Origin: DASWYT01 sp965246875
GTDB lineage: Bacteria > Pseudomonadota > Alphaproteobacteria > Micavibrionales > SZUA-601
DNA: 64,000 nt
Reading direction: 5' to 3'
Assembly (NCBI GenBank): GCA_965246875.1
Contig: CBDFFU010000003.1
Location: forward strand, 806,001 to 870,000
The notes under the pieces were generated by a model. The model had not been told where the DNA came from. It saw only the letters and a list, made by a program, of their open reading frames with translations, and searched no databases. Positions 27,746 to 35,817 of this stretch are shown here, one piece after another. How positions within the stretch are numbered: the stretch's first letter is position 1; each line of letters begins with the position of its first letter. The position numbers and the translations under genes were made by a program.

Positions 27746-28584
27746 AATCTGCCCGGTTGCTGAATAATAATAACGGTGTTGTGCGCTGCGTGACATCATC
27801 TGCGCGCGCTCAATCGCAAGCCGGCTTCACCTTGCTGGAAATGGTCGTTGTGATTGGCGTCATTGCCTCCTTGATAGGGTCATTTTTGGCTTTTTATCAA
27901 CCATTGCAAAAACAGCAAGCGGATGCGCTGACAAAAGTGCGGATGGAGCGTGTGATGAACGCGCTCTCCAGCTATGCTTTGCTGAATAACAGGATTCCGT
28001 GTCCGTTTAGTCCCAATGACACAGTCACGATCGGTCAGGAAGCCACGTCCGGAAGTTGCACCGACCCGGGCTGGGGGTTGGTTCCTTATGTGACATTGGG
28101 TCTGACACAAGAGGATGTCACAGACGGCTATGGCCGCTACATCACTTATGTCATGGCAAAAAATCTGTACACGGCACCTGGTGGGGCAGCTGACGCAACA
28201 ACGTCGAGATTTTGTACAGTCTCCGGTACGCGTCTGATTATTCGGCGGCCAACCTATAATGAAACGGGAGTTGCCGTTGCCTTGATTGCTTATGGCAGTG
28301 ACGGCTTTGGCAGTTTCAGCATGAATTCCACCAATCCCGGTTCGCGCCTGTGTCCGCTGGGCAGCAGTTCCTGTTCAAACAATAATAATCTAAACAGTTT
28401 ATTAGGCACCAACGGCATTGCAAGAGAACGGGATAATGCCGTCGACACCAGGGGTAATGGATTGTTCTTCGTAAATATTGCCGATTATACTCCGCAAAAA
28501 GGCGTGAACCATTTTGATGACACGGTCATCTATGCCACCGGCCCCGGCTTGATCAGCCGCTTGGGTGTGACAGGCTGCCATTAA
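27736..28584 (+). CDS. large prepilin-like protein, group C, copy 2
   Basis: About 282 residues and a paralogue of the preceding gene (YALLNNRIPCP, WGLVPYVTLGLTQEDVTD, CSNNNNLNSLLG, HFDDTVIYATGPGLISRL). Cleavage is before FTLLEMVVVIGVIA. The frame has no suitable ATG before the leader. A TTG at 27736, 7 bases after GGGGG and overlapping the previous gene by 10 bases, gives a 28-residue leader and is the best start. A GTG near 27780 is the alternative. Last of the seven prepilins. Confidence 0.8.
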   Translation: MSLKSARLLNNNNGVVRCVTSSARAQSQAGFTLLEMVVVIGVIASLIGSFLAFYQPLQKQQADALTKVRMERVMNALSSYALLNNRIPCPFSPNDTVTIGQEATSGSCTDPGWGLVPYVTLGLTQEDVTDGYGRYITYVMAKNLYTAPGGAADATTSRFCTVSGTRLIIRRPTYNETGVAVALIAYGSDGFGSFSMNSTNPGSRLCPLGSSSCSNNNNLNSLLGTNGIARERDNAVDTRGNGLFFVNIADYTPQKGVNHFDDTVIYATGPGLISRLGVTGCH

Positions 28585-28687
28585 ATGCCATGCTGCGACA
28601 CACGAAAACCAGCTTGAATCGGCTGACGTTTACCATTTCTTTCCTCTCTGTCGCGTAACGTAGAAAATGGCTTGTATTAGCCTGTAG

Positions 28688-28705
28688 TATTATTTCTAAA
28701 TAATA
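28688..28705. repeat. AT-rich palindrome just upstream of the pilus assembly ATPase gene
   Basis: TATTATTT and AAATAATA form perfect 8-bp arms around CT, ending 6 bases before the ATG of the MshE-like gene and overlapping its weak AGG ribosome-binding site. It could be an operator or a leader hairpin limiting translation. It is too AT-rich for a terminator and lacks a T-run. Confidence 0.45.
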
Positions 28706-28711
28706 GGTTCG

Positions 28712-30616
28712 ATGTCGCAGAATTTGTCCCAGCCGTTTGACGACCAAAAAAATGCCGCAGCTGTTGCGGCACCATTGCCAGCGGTGCCGTCGGTACCGGG
28801 TATGGACCCGGCTGTTTTAATGATGGATATGAATTTATCATTAACAGGCGAGTTGCCGGTAAATGAACCGCCTCCACCAATCGACACACCGCCGGTGGCT
28901 GCGCCACACGAAGAGTCGACAGCCAAAGCATTGCTAGCCAAGCGCCGCCGGATTGGCGACCATTTGACCGAAGCGGGTGTGATCACGGTCGATCAGCTGA
29001 ATATTGCGCTCAAGGAAAAAATGCGCACCGGCATGATGCTGGGTGAGCAATTGGTCGCGCTTGGCTTTATCAGCCGTTCGTTTCTGCAATCATTCCTGTC
29101 GGAAACAACAGGTTATGAACAGTTTGACCCGAACAAGATGATGGTCGACCCGGAAGCGGTGTCGAAAATTCCCAAGGACACAGCTCTGCGCTTGCAGATT
29201 TTGCCAATTAATTACGATGATAAAATTGTCGTTATCGCCATGGCTGATCCGTCCGACGTTATCGTACAGGACAAAATTCGTCAGTTCTTCCCGCGCGATG
29301 TCATTATCAAACCCGTTTTGTGTTCGCCTAAAATTCTGGCCGATGCGATCGATACGGCCTATGGTTACGCGACCTCTGTCAACGGTATCCTGAAAGAACT
29401 GGAAACTGGCGAAGTTGATCTCAGCGCCATGACAGAAGAGCAGGGTTATGCCCACCCGATCGTCCGCCTGATTACAGCCTTGGTGTATGATGCAATCAAA
29501 GCGGGGGCATCTGATCTGCACTTTGAACCCGAAGAAAATTTTGTGCGTCTGCGTCTGCGCATTGATGGTGTCTTGCGTGAAGTCCAGACATTCCACAAGG
29601 AATACTGGACGGCCATGTCACAGCGGATGAAGATTATTTCCGATATGAACATCGCCGATAAGCTCAATCCGCAAGACGGACGGTTCGGCATTGCCATCGG
29701 TGGTCGCGTCGCCGATTTCCGCGTGTCGTCTTTGCCAACCGTGCACGGTGAAAACATCGTCTTGCGGGTGCTGGATAAAAGCTCTGGCGTCAAGAACTTA
29801 ACCGATCTCGGTTTTTCCGAAAAAAACATGAAACTGATCAAAAAAGCGGTCACGCGTCCCGAAGGGATTATTATTGTTACCGGCCCGACCGGTTCAGGCA
29901 AAACGACGTCACTCTATGCCATGCTGAACGAGGTGAATACAACCGAAGTCAACATCATGACATTGGAAGATCCGGTCGAATACAGCTTGCCATTGCTGCG
30001 TCAATCCGCCATCCGCGAGGCAGGTGGCTTTACCTTTGCGAATGGGGTCAAGGCCTTGCTGCGGCAAGATCCGGATATTATTTTTGTCGGTGAGGTGCGT
30101 GACGGACCCACAGCCGAACAGGCACTTAAAGCTGCGATGACCGGTCACCAGGTGTTTACCAGCTTGCACACCAATGATTGTTTCGGCGCTATTCCACGTT
30201 TGCTGGATCTCGGTTTGAAACCGGGCATGTTAGCCGGCAACATCATTGCCTCGTTCGCGCAGCGTCTGGTGCGCCGTCTGTGTGTGTGCAAAAAACCGGC
30301 GACCGCAACAGATGAAGAATGTGCCTTGCTGGGTGCAGATCCCGCTAATCCACCAACTATCCATCATCCAGGCGGCTGTCCAATGTGTGGCGGCACCGGA
30401 TACAAGGGCCGGATCGGTATTGTGGAAATTCTGCTGTTCGATGAAGAACTGGACGATATCATCGCCAATAACGGTCATAAATCCGCGCTGAAAACGGCGG
30501 CTATGCGCAAGGGCTTTCGCTCGATCGCCGATGACGGTATCGAAAAAGTTCTGGATGGCATCACAACCCTGCCGGCCTTGATGCGGGTCGCAAACTTGGT
30601 GGATCGCTTACAATGA
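28712..30616 (+). CDS. mshE: pilus assembly ATPase, MshE/PilB type, with N-terminal MshEN domain
   Basis: Hexameric ATPase powering pilus extension. 634 residues. After a Pro-rich leader of about 70 residues, the segment 79-135 (RRIGDHLTEAGVITVDQL ... MLGEQLVALGFI) matches the tandem RLGxxL/LGxxLxxxGxI pattern of the MshEN cyclic-di-GMP-binding domain, although the usual Gln of the first motif is Lys here. The motor core has Walker A GPTGSGKT (391-398), Asp box TLEDPVEY, Walker B DPDIIFVGEVRD, His box TGHQVFTSLHTND and a zinc tetracysteine (CVC at 524-526, CPMC at 556-559). The last bases overlap the next gene (ATGA). Confidence 0.93.
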   Translation: MSQNLSQPFDDQKNAAAVAAPLPAVPSVPGMDPAVLMMDMNLSLTGELPVNEPPPPIDTPPVAAPHEESTAKALLAKRRRIGDHLTEAGVITVDQLNIALKEKMRTGMMLGEQLVALGFISRSFLQSFLSETTGYEQFDPNKMMVDPEAVSKIPKDTALRLQILPINYDDKIVVIAMADPSDVIVQDKIRQFFPRDVIIKPVLCSPKILADAIDTAYGYATSVNGILKELETGEVDLSAMTEEQGYAHPIVRLITALVYDAIKAGASDLHFEPEENFVRLRLRIDGVLREVQTFHKEYWTAMSQRMKIISDMNIADKLNPQDGRFGIAIGGRVADFRVSSLPTVHGENIVLRVLDKSSGVKNLTDLGFSEKNMKLIKKAVTRPEGIIIVTGPTGSGKTTSLYAMLNEVNTTEVNIMTLEDPVEYSLPLLRQSAIREAGGFTFANGVKALLRQDPDIIFVGEVRDGPTAEQALKAAMTGHQVFTSLHTNDCFGAIPRLLDLGLKPGMLAGNIIASFAQRLVRRLCVCKKPATATDEECALLGADPANPPTIHHPGGCPMCGGTGYKGRIGIVEILLFDEELDDIIANNGHKSALKTAAMRKGFRSIADDGIEKVLDGITTLPALMRVANLVDRLQ

Positions 30617-31821
30617 AAAAATACAATTACCGCGCGTTGAACGAAAAAGGCAAAACGATCCGTGGGGTGTTGTCAGCCGTCAACGAAACGGATCTGTATC
30701 AACAGCTCAAGGCGACTGGCATGGAGCTGGTTGATTGTAAGTTGCAGAAAACGGGCAGCAAGGGTTTACCCTTTATGCGTAGCGTTAAAATGCGCGACAT
30801 GATTCAAGTCTTTGTGCATTTGGAGCAACTGCAAAAAGCTGGTGTGCCATTGCTGGATTCGTTGTCTGATATTCGGGACGCTGTCGACAGCGCTGTCTTG
30901 CGTGATGTGATGTCGGAAATTTACCGTGACGTCTCACAGGGTTTGGCATTATCGCAAGCGATGGCCAAGCATCCGAAATATTTTGACTACGTCACAGTAT
31001 CGATTACAGCTTCGGGTGAGGAAACCGGGAACTTGGCCGGATCATTCGCGCAGCTGATCGTCTTTATGAAGTGGGCTGACATGATGCGTAAGCGTGTGGT
31101 CAAGGCTATGACTTACCCATTATTCACGTTGTTCATCTTCCTGATCGTATTGACGGTATTAATGATGTTCACCGTGCCACAGATTGTTGGCTTCTTGAAA
31201 TATATGGATCAAGAATTGCCGTGGGTCACGCTGAGCCTTATTGCCACCTCTGATTTTTTACAGGCACACGGTATCTGGGTGTTTATCACGCCGATTGTTC
31301 TTGTGACGACAATTATAGTGTTGAAACGTGTTTCTCCCGGTTTCCGTTACAAATTTCACGTCTTCTCATTGCGCTTTCCGGTGATCGGTAACGTGATTAA
31401 AAAAGTTGACCTTGCCCGTTTTTCACGGACATTTGCGGCGCTGTTTAAAAGTGGTCTGGAAATTTTGAAGTGTATGGATACGTCAACCGATGTTGTCAAA
31501 AATTTGGTCATCAACGGGGCTCTCCGCCGCGCCCGCCAGCAAATTGCGGAAGGCCTCAGCATCTCCGGCGCGTTGAGTAATACCAATGAATTTCCATCAC
31601 TTGTCGTGCGGATGGTTAAAATCGGGGAAGATTCCGGTAATTTGACCCGCGTATTCGACCAGATCGCAGAATTTTATGATAATGACGTCGACGAAGCTGT
31701 GCAAAAAATGATTGGCATGATCTCGCCGACTTTGACGATTCTACTTGGCGGTGTTATCCTCTGGATTGCAGCAGGGGTCTTTGGCCCGATTTATGGCGTT
31801 CTTGGCAAGCTTGGGTCTTAG
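30613..31821 (+). CDS. mshG: pilus inner-membrane platform protein PilC/MshG
   Basis: 402-residue GspF-family platform protein that couples the assembly and retraction ATPases to pilin polymerisation. The N-terminus KKYNYRALNEKGKTIRGVL is a typical GspF opening. Two homologous T2SSF domains lie at about 66-190 and 268-392. Three membrane helices are seen at about 166-190 (FTLFIFLIVLTVLMMF), 218-242 and 375-397. The conserved ASGEETGNLAGSF and KIGEDSGNLTRVF signatures mark each repeat. The start overlaps the mshE stop by four bases. Confidence 0.95.
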   Translation: MKKYNYRALNEKGKTIRGVLSAVNETDLYQQLKATGMELVDCKLQKTGSKGLPFMRSVKMRDMIQVFVHLEQLQKAGVPLLDSLSDIRDAVDSAVLRDVMSEIYRDVSQGLALSQAMAKHPKYFDYVTVSITASGEETGNLAGSFAQLIVFMKWADMMRKRVVKAMTYPLFTLFIFLIVLTVLMMFTVPQIVGFLKYMDQELPWVTLSLIATSDFLQAHGIWVFITPIVLVTTIIVLKRVSPGFRYKFHVFSLRFPVIGNVIKKVDLARFSRTFAALFKSGLEILKCMDTSTDVVKNLVINGALRRARQQIAEGLSISGALSNTNEFPSLVVRMVKIGEDSGNLTRVFDQIAEFYDNDVDEAVQKMIGMISPTLTILLGGVILWIAAGVFGPIYGVLGKLGS

Positions 31822-31823
31822 AT

Positions 31824-33446
31824 ATGGTCTTTAACACAAAACAAGTTTTGTTCGTTGGTAACGACGGTTTGCAGCATTACGTCTACAAAGGTCGCTATAC
31901 ATTTTTGCAGGATGAATATGCCTGGGATCAACCCGATCTCATTCGTAATTTAGCCAATGCGTTGCGCAAAGTCGGCCAAAACAAGCCGGTGATTATTTTA
32001 TCGGATCAGACCGAACAACAGTACCGCAAAGACATGCTGCCAAAAGCCAGTTTCTTTGACCGTACAAAGATGTTGGATCGTAAATTAAACATGGCGTTTG
32101 CACAAACGCCCTATCGTGCTGCGTTGCCAATCAAGCACATGCCACGCGATGCAGATGCCACAACACCAAACGTGCTCTTTGCCGGCTTGCCACAAACCCC
32201 TGAGATGACAAAGGTCGTTCAAGCCGTCACGGAATCGGAATGCGTTTTAGATAACGTTGTGCTGGTGCCGCTTGAAACAGTGCCGATGATTAACCGTCTC
32301 GTTAAATCCTTGCATGAACGCACACAGGTCATTGATCGCCCACGATGGACGATCTTACTGACGCAACAAAAAACCGGCGGGATGCGCCAGATCGTGTTGC
32401 AGGACGGTGAACTGGCGTTGACGCGTCTGACACCGATTTACATTGCGAATGAAAGTGAACTCGGTCAGGTTCGCGATCTCATGATAAAAGAATTTCAAGC
32501 AACATTGACCTATCTTGCCCGTTTCGGCTATGTAGCGGCAGATGGCATTGATGTCGTCGCCATTACGTCCGAGATGATGGGTGAGGGATTGCAACAAGCA
32601 AATCTGCCGGTGACGCATCTCTACACACTGTCGATTTCCGAAGCGACACGCTTGCTCAAAGCCGGGCCAAAAATCGTCGGCGACACCTTGTACAGTGATG
32701 GACTGCTGGCGGCTGTAGCCGCGGGTCACAAACCAATTCTGCCCTTGCAAAATAAGGCACTGAAACCGCTACAACAAGGCCGAAAAGCGATTTGGCTCGG
32801 CAGCTTGTTGCTGGCTTTGACAATGTTGGGGTTATGCGCGGCTGCCGTGCAAATTCAGTTGCAAACGAGTGACGTCAACACGCAAAATGACACGGGTCAA
32901 AATGACCTGCGCATGGCGCAAGTGCGTTACAACGATCTGGCGAAAATGCTTAACACGCTGAAATACAAACCGGAAATGGTACAGGCCGTGTTGAACGTCC
33001 GCGACGATCTGTTCAAAACAAATCTCAACACCGAGCCAACGTTGCAAGCAATCGAGGCCTTGGTTGATAAAGGGCAATATGTTGTACAGGAAGTGCGGGT
33101 CGAACCGGCTAAGGTAGACGCCACAACGGTCGGTGGCCCGCCACCGGCGCCACCGCTCAACGTGACAAAACCCGGTTATCCGCCCCGTATCACAGCAACA
33201 TTGATCGTTGGGTTTGTCCCGGGTGCAGCCGTCGAACAAAACGCCCGCGCGACGGAACAATTGCTTGAACAATTAAAGACAAAATTCACACAACATTCTA
33301 TTCGTATTGTCAAAATGGTTGGGAATTTGTCCGTTGATCAAACGGTGTCGGGCATGTCGGAGCAAGTGACAAACATGCAGATGAAAGCGCCCGAAGCACA
33401 GCGTAACGAAGTCTCAGAGATTGAAATTACGGGGGTCGCGCTATGA
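31824..33446 (+). CDS. PilM-PilN-like fusion, pilus alignment complex
   Basis: 540 residues. Residues 1-310 look like a cytoplasmic actin-fold PilM/MshI/GspL-type domain without a strict ATP motif, then one membrane helix (about 323-345, KAIWLGSLLLALTMLGLCAA) and a periplasmic PilN-like part: a coiled-coil segment (about 350-390) and a C-terminal ferredoxin-like domain (about 400-540) interrupted by a GGPPPAPP loop. In PilMNOP systems PilM and PilN are separate; here they appear fused, as in GspL of type II secretion. Its position before the PilO-like gene fits this reading. The next gene overlaps by four bases. Confidence 0.72.
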   Translation: MVFNTKQVLFVGNDGLQHYVYKGRYTFLQDEYAWDQPDLIRNLANALRKVGQNKPVIILSDQTEQQYRKDMLPKASFFDRTKMLDRKLNMAFAQTPYRAALPIKHMPRDADATTPNVLFAGLPQTPEMTKVVQAVTESECVLDNVVLVPLETVPMINRLVKSLHERTQVIDRPRWTILLTQQKTGGMRQIVLQDGELALTRLTPIYIANESELGQVRDLMIKEFQATLTYLARFGYVAADGIDVVAITSEMMGEGLQQANLPVTHLYTLSISEATRLLKAGPKIVGDTLYSDGLLAAVAAGHKPILPLQNKALKPLQQGRKAIWLGSLLLALTMLGLCAAAVQIQLQTSDVNTQNDTGQNDLRMAQVRYNDLAKMLNTLKYKPEMVQAVLNVRDDLFKTNLNTEPTLQAIEALVDKGQYVVQEVRVEPAKVDATTVGGPPPAPPLNVTKPGYPPRITATLIVGFVPGAAVEQNARATEQLLEQLKTKFTQHSIRIVKMVGNLSVDQTVSGMSEQVTNMQMKAPEAQRNEVSEIEITGVAL

Positions 33447-34246
33447 ACAAGAATTTTTGGCAACTCATTGGCCCCCGCCGTAGTAAGGGCTTTTTCATCG
33501 TATTCGGCGTAAACGCAGCTATTATCGCGGCTTTGATTTTATGGTTTGTACCGCAGCAAGAGGCGTCAAAAACAGCCTTTGCAAAAACCGAACAGGACAA
33601 GTTAGCACTCCAAAACCAGATTGTTGAATTGCCCAAGAAATATGCGCAAATGAAAGCAAACGAAGATGCGTATGATGCATTACGTTTGCGTGGTTTCTTT
33701 ACAATGCAAGATCGGATTCAATTTAAACAAATTTTGAATGATCTGCGTACGAGTTCCGGCGTCCGTCAGGTGGCTTATGATATCAAGCCGCAGCAAATCA
33801 TTGAGAATAAAGCGTTGGTCAATACAGACAAGCAATTGCTGAGTAGCGATGTGACAGTAACGCTAAAAGGTTTAACTGATCTGGAGATGCGCAGTTTTGT
33901 GCACGTTTTACAAGACGCTATTCTAGGTTTTAGCACAATCTCGCGCCAGTCCTTTAAACGTGATGCTGAATTGAACGATGCCAACCTGATTAAGCTTGGT
34001 AATGGGGAGCCGGTCGATTTCATCCAATCGGAATACACCTTCAGCTGGTATACCTTGTACGACAAGCCGGACCCGCTGGGCATGAATGCGCCCGCTGCAC
34101 CACCGGTGAACACAGTTCCCGGCATGCCGGTTCCGGCGGCCAATCCAGCCGCACCGAGTATCCCACCGGTGACCCAAACAGCACCGCCAGCAGTTGCAGC
34201 GCCAGCAACCCCGGCACCGGTAGCTCCCCCAGCAGGAGGCCAATAA
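33443..34246 (+). CDS. PilO-like pilus alignment protein
   Basis: 267 residues: a short cytoplasmic start, one membrane helix (about 16-36, GFFIVFGVNAAIIAALILWF), a periplasmic coiled coil (about 38-75), a ferredoxin-like domain (about 80-205) and a Pro/Ala tail (about 214-267) that is probably disordered and may reach towards the secretin. This order is that of PilO/MshJ/GspM proteins, which pair with PilN below the secretin. Sequence similarity is low, so the call leans on architecture and gene order. The ATG overlaps the previous stop, and the stop overlaps the next start. Confidence 0.72.
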   Translation: MNKNFWQLIGPRRSKGFFIVFGVNAAIIAALILWFVPQQEASKTAFAKTEQDKLALQNQIVELPKKYAQMKANEDAYDALRLRGFFTMQDRIQFKQILNDLRTSSGVRQVAYDIKPQQIIENKALVNTDKQLLSSDVTVTLKGLTDLEMRSFVHVLQDAILGFSTISRQSFKRDAELNDANLIKLGNGEPVDFIQSEYTFSWYTLYDKPDPLGMNAPAAPPVNTVPGMPVPAANPAAPSIPPVTQTAPPAVAAPATPAPVAPPAGGQ

Positions 34247-34977
34247 TGCGTTCTCTTTTCACACTCTGTTTGATGCTGACCACCGTCACTGTGGCACAGG
34301 CACAAACCCCGTCCGCGGTGCCGGCTACAACACAACCAGCCATGGAACAGCCCGCCGTTGCGCCATCGGTAACACCGACAGATACGGTCGCGACTATTCC
34401 TGGTCAGTTATCGAATGCGGCTGGTTCCGCCCTCGATAGTTTAGCCAGCAAAGCCAAGCAGATCAAAGATGCAACGTTACCCAACGCCTTGCCTGCTGGT
34501 CTCGCTTTGCCTGAAGCATTGGGCGGCGGTCCGGGTGCTGTCGCTCCTGAAGATGTCTCCCCGAATTTCAAACAGGGCCAGGATAAATCGGTCACCGTGA
34601 CATCCGAAGGCAAGCCACAATCCCTGTTCTTCACGCCGAACCAGTTGGCCTCCATCATGCGCGGCAAGCAAGGTTATCTGGCCCCGCGTGATGCGTTTGA
34701 TCCGGGTAATCAGGGCGCTAATCCAAATGCACCGGTCCCACAAGTCATCTCACTATCAGGCATTGTCTATATTGATAAAAATGACTGGGTGATCTGGTTA
34801 AACGGCGAACGTGTGACGCGCAAAAATATGCCGCAACGGCTGGTTGGCCTCAGCGTTAAACCAGACCGTGTGCATATCCGCTGGATGGATGTGTCGCATC
34901 AGCGCATTATCAACATCACACTCGAACCGCATCAGCAATATCTGCTTGATAGCGATACGATTATTCCAATAGGCTAG
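34246..34977 (+). CDS. periplasmic PilP/MshK-like pilus protein
   Basis: 243 residues. Signal peptide MRSLFTLCLMLTTVTVAQA, a disordered Pro/Ala/Thr stretch, and a C-terminal beta domain (about 160-243) with ISLSGIVYIDKNDWVIWLNG and LEPHQQYLLDSDTI. Gene order and the small beta domain match MshK or the homology-region domain of PilP/GspC, which contacts the secretin N0 domain. There is no lipobox, unlike classical PilP. The gene follows the PilO-like gene with a one-base overlap. Confidence 0.68.
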   Translation: MRSLFTLCLMLTTVTVAQAQTPSAVPATTQPAMEQPAVAPSVTPTDTVATIPGQLSNAAGSALDSLASKAKQIKDATLPNALPAGLALPEALGGGPGAVAPEDVSPNFKQGQDKSVTVTSEGKPQSLFFTPNQLASIMRGKQGYLAPRDAFDPGNQGANPNAPVPQVISLSGIVYIDKNDWVIWLNGERVTRKNMPQRLVGLSVKPDRVHIRWMDVSHQRIINITLEPHQQYLLDSDTIIPIG

Positions 34978-34983
34978 AGTCTC

Positions 34984-35727
34984 ATGACCGCACTTGTTCA
35001 GATCAGTCACGTTGACGTTGCCTATGGCCGGCAACAAGTCTTGTTCGATATTTCCCTGACCATTCCGGCCGGCGAATGTTTTGGCCTGATCGGATTAAAC
35101 GGCGCAGGCAAAACCACGTTAATTAAAACCTTGCTGGGTTTGCGTGACCCAAAACGCGGCACGATTACAATTTTGGGCGCCAAGCCTGGTGACCGCAGCG
35201 TGAAACAACGCCTGGCTTATCTGCCCGAAAAATTCGAGCCGCCGGTGCATTTGACGGGGCTGGAATTTCTGCGTTTCGCCTTGTCGCTCTACAAAAAAGA
35301 ATTGTCGCTGGATAAAGCCAACAATTGGGCTGTGCAATTCGGCCTTGACCCCAAAGCCTTGGTTAAACGCGTGACGACCTATTCCAAGGGCATGCGCCAG
35401 AAGATCGGCCTGATGGCGACAATGCTGACCGATGTCGATATCCTGATTCTGGACGAGCCGATGAGCGGTCTTGACCCGCGCGCCCGTGCGCAGGTGAAAG
35501 ACGCCATTGCCTCCTATCAAAAAACCGGCAAAACCGTGCTGATCTGCTCGCACATTCTCTCGGACCTTGACGAACTGTGCGCCCATATCGGCGTCATTCA
35601 TGAAGGCAATCTGGCGTTTGCCGGCACCCCGCAAGAGATGAAAAACCAAACCGGCAAGGAATCACTGGAACGCGCGTTTCTAGCCGTGATCGATGGGCAG
35701 GATGCCGGATTGCTCGACGCGGCTTAA
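34984..35727 (+). CDS. ABC transporter ATP-binding protein at the end of the pilus locus
   Basis: 247 residues, a complete ABC ATPase: Walker A GLNGAGKTT near 37-45, signature YSKGMRQKIGL, Walker B ILILDEPMSGLD with the catalytic Glu, and H-loop SHILSDLDELC. It is of the CcmA/NatA type that partners ABC-2 permeases. The only permease without an ATPase nearby is at 20823-21587 in the same locus. It begins 6 bases after the MshK-like gene, so it belongs to the pilus operon. It is a candidate PilH counterpart of the Myxococcus PilGHI transporter. Confidence 0.88.
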   Translation: MTALVQISHVDVAYGRQQVLFDISLTIPAGECFGLIGLNGAGKTTLIKTLLGLRDPKRGTITILGAKPGDRSVKQRLAYLPEKFEPPVHLTGLEFLRFALSLYKKELSLDKANNWAVQFGLDPKALVKRVTTYSKGMRQKIGLMATMLTDVDILILDEPMSGLDPRARAQVKDAIASYQKTGKTVLICSHILSDLDELCAHIGVIHEGNLAFAGTPQEMKNQTGKESLERAFLAVIDGQDAGLLDAA

Positions 35728-35739
35728 GTAATTGTGTAT

Positions 35740-35755
35740 TAGGAATGTATTCCTA
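35740..35755. repeat. short palindrome next to parS
   Basis: TAGGAAT and ATTCCTA separated by GT, 13 bases after the ABC ATPase stop and 33 bases before parS. No T-run follows, so termination would be inefficient. It may be a protein-binding dyad. Confidence 0.35.
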
Positions 35756-35788
35756 TAACTATTTGATTTCATGTCTCAAAAGGTCAAA

Positions 35789-35804
35789 TGTTTCACGTGA
35801 AACA
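35789..35804. promoter_or_regulatory. parS chromosome-partitioning site (ParB binding)
   Basis: TGTTTCACGTGAAACA is a perfect 16-bp palindrome identical to the consensus chromosomal parS sequence bound by ParB across most bacteria. The symmetry extends by three more bases on each side (35786-35807). It is intergenic, between the ABC ATPase gene and folA. parS sites load ParB, the origin-segregation protein, and usually lie within the origin-proximal fraction of the chromosome. Only this one copy was found in the window, and parA/parB are not here. Confidence 0.95.
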
Positions 35805-35817
35805 TTTTTGTAACACT

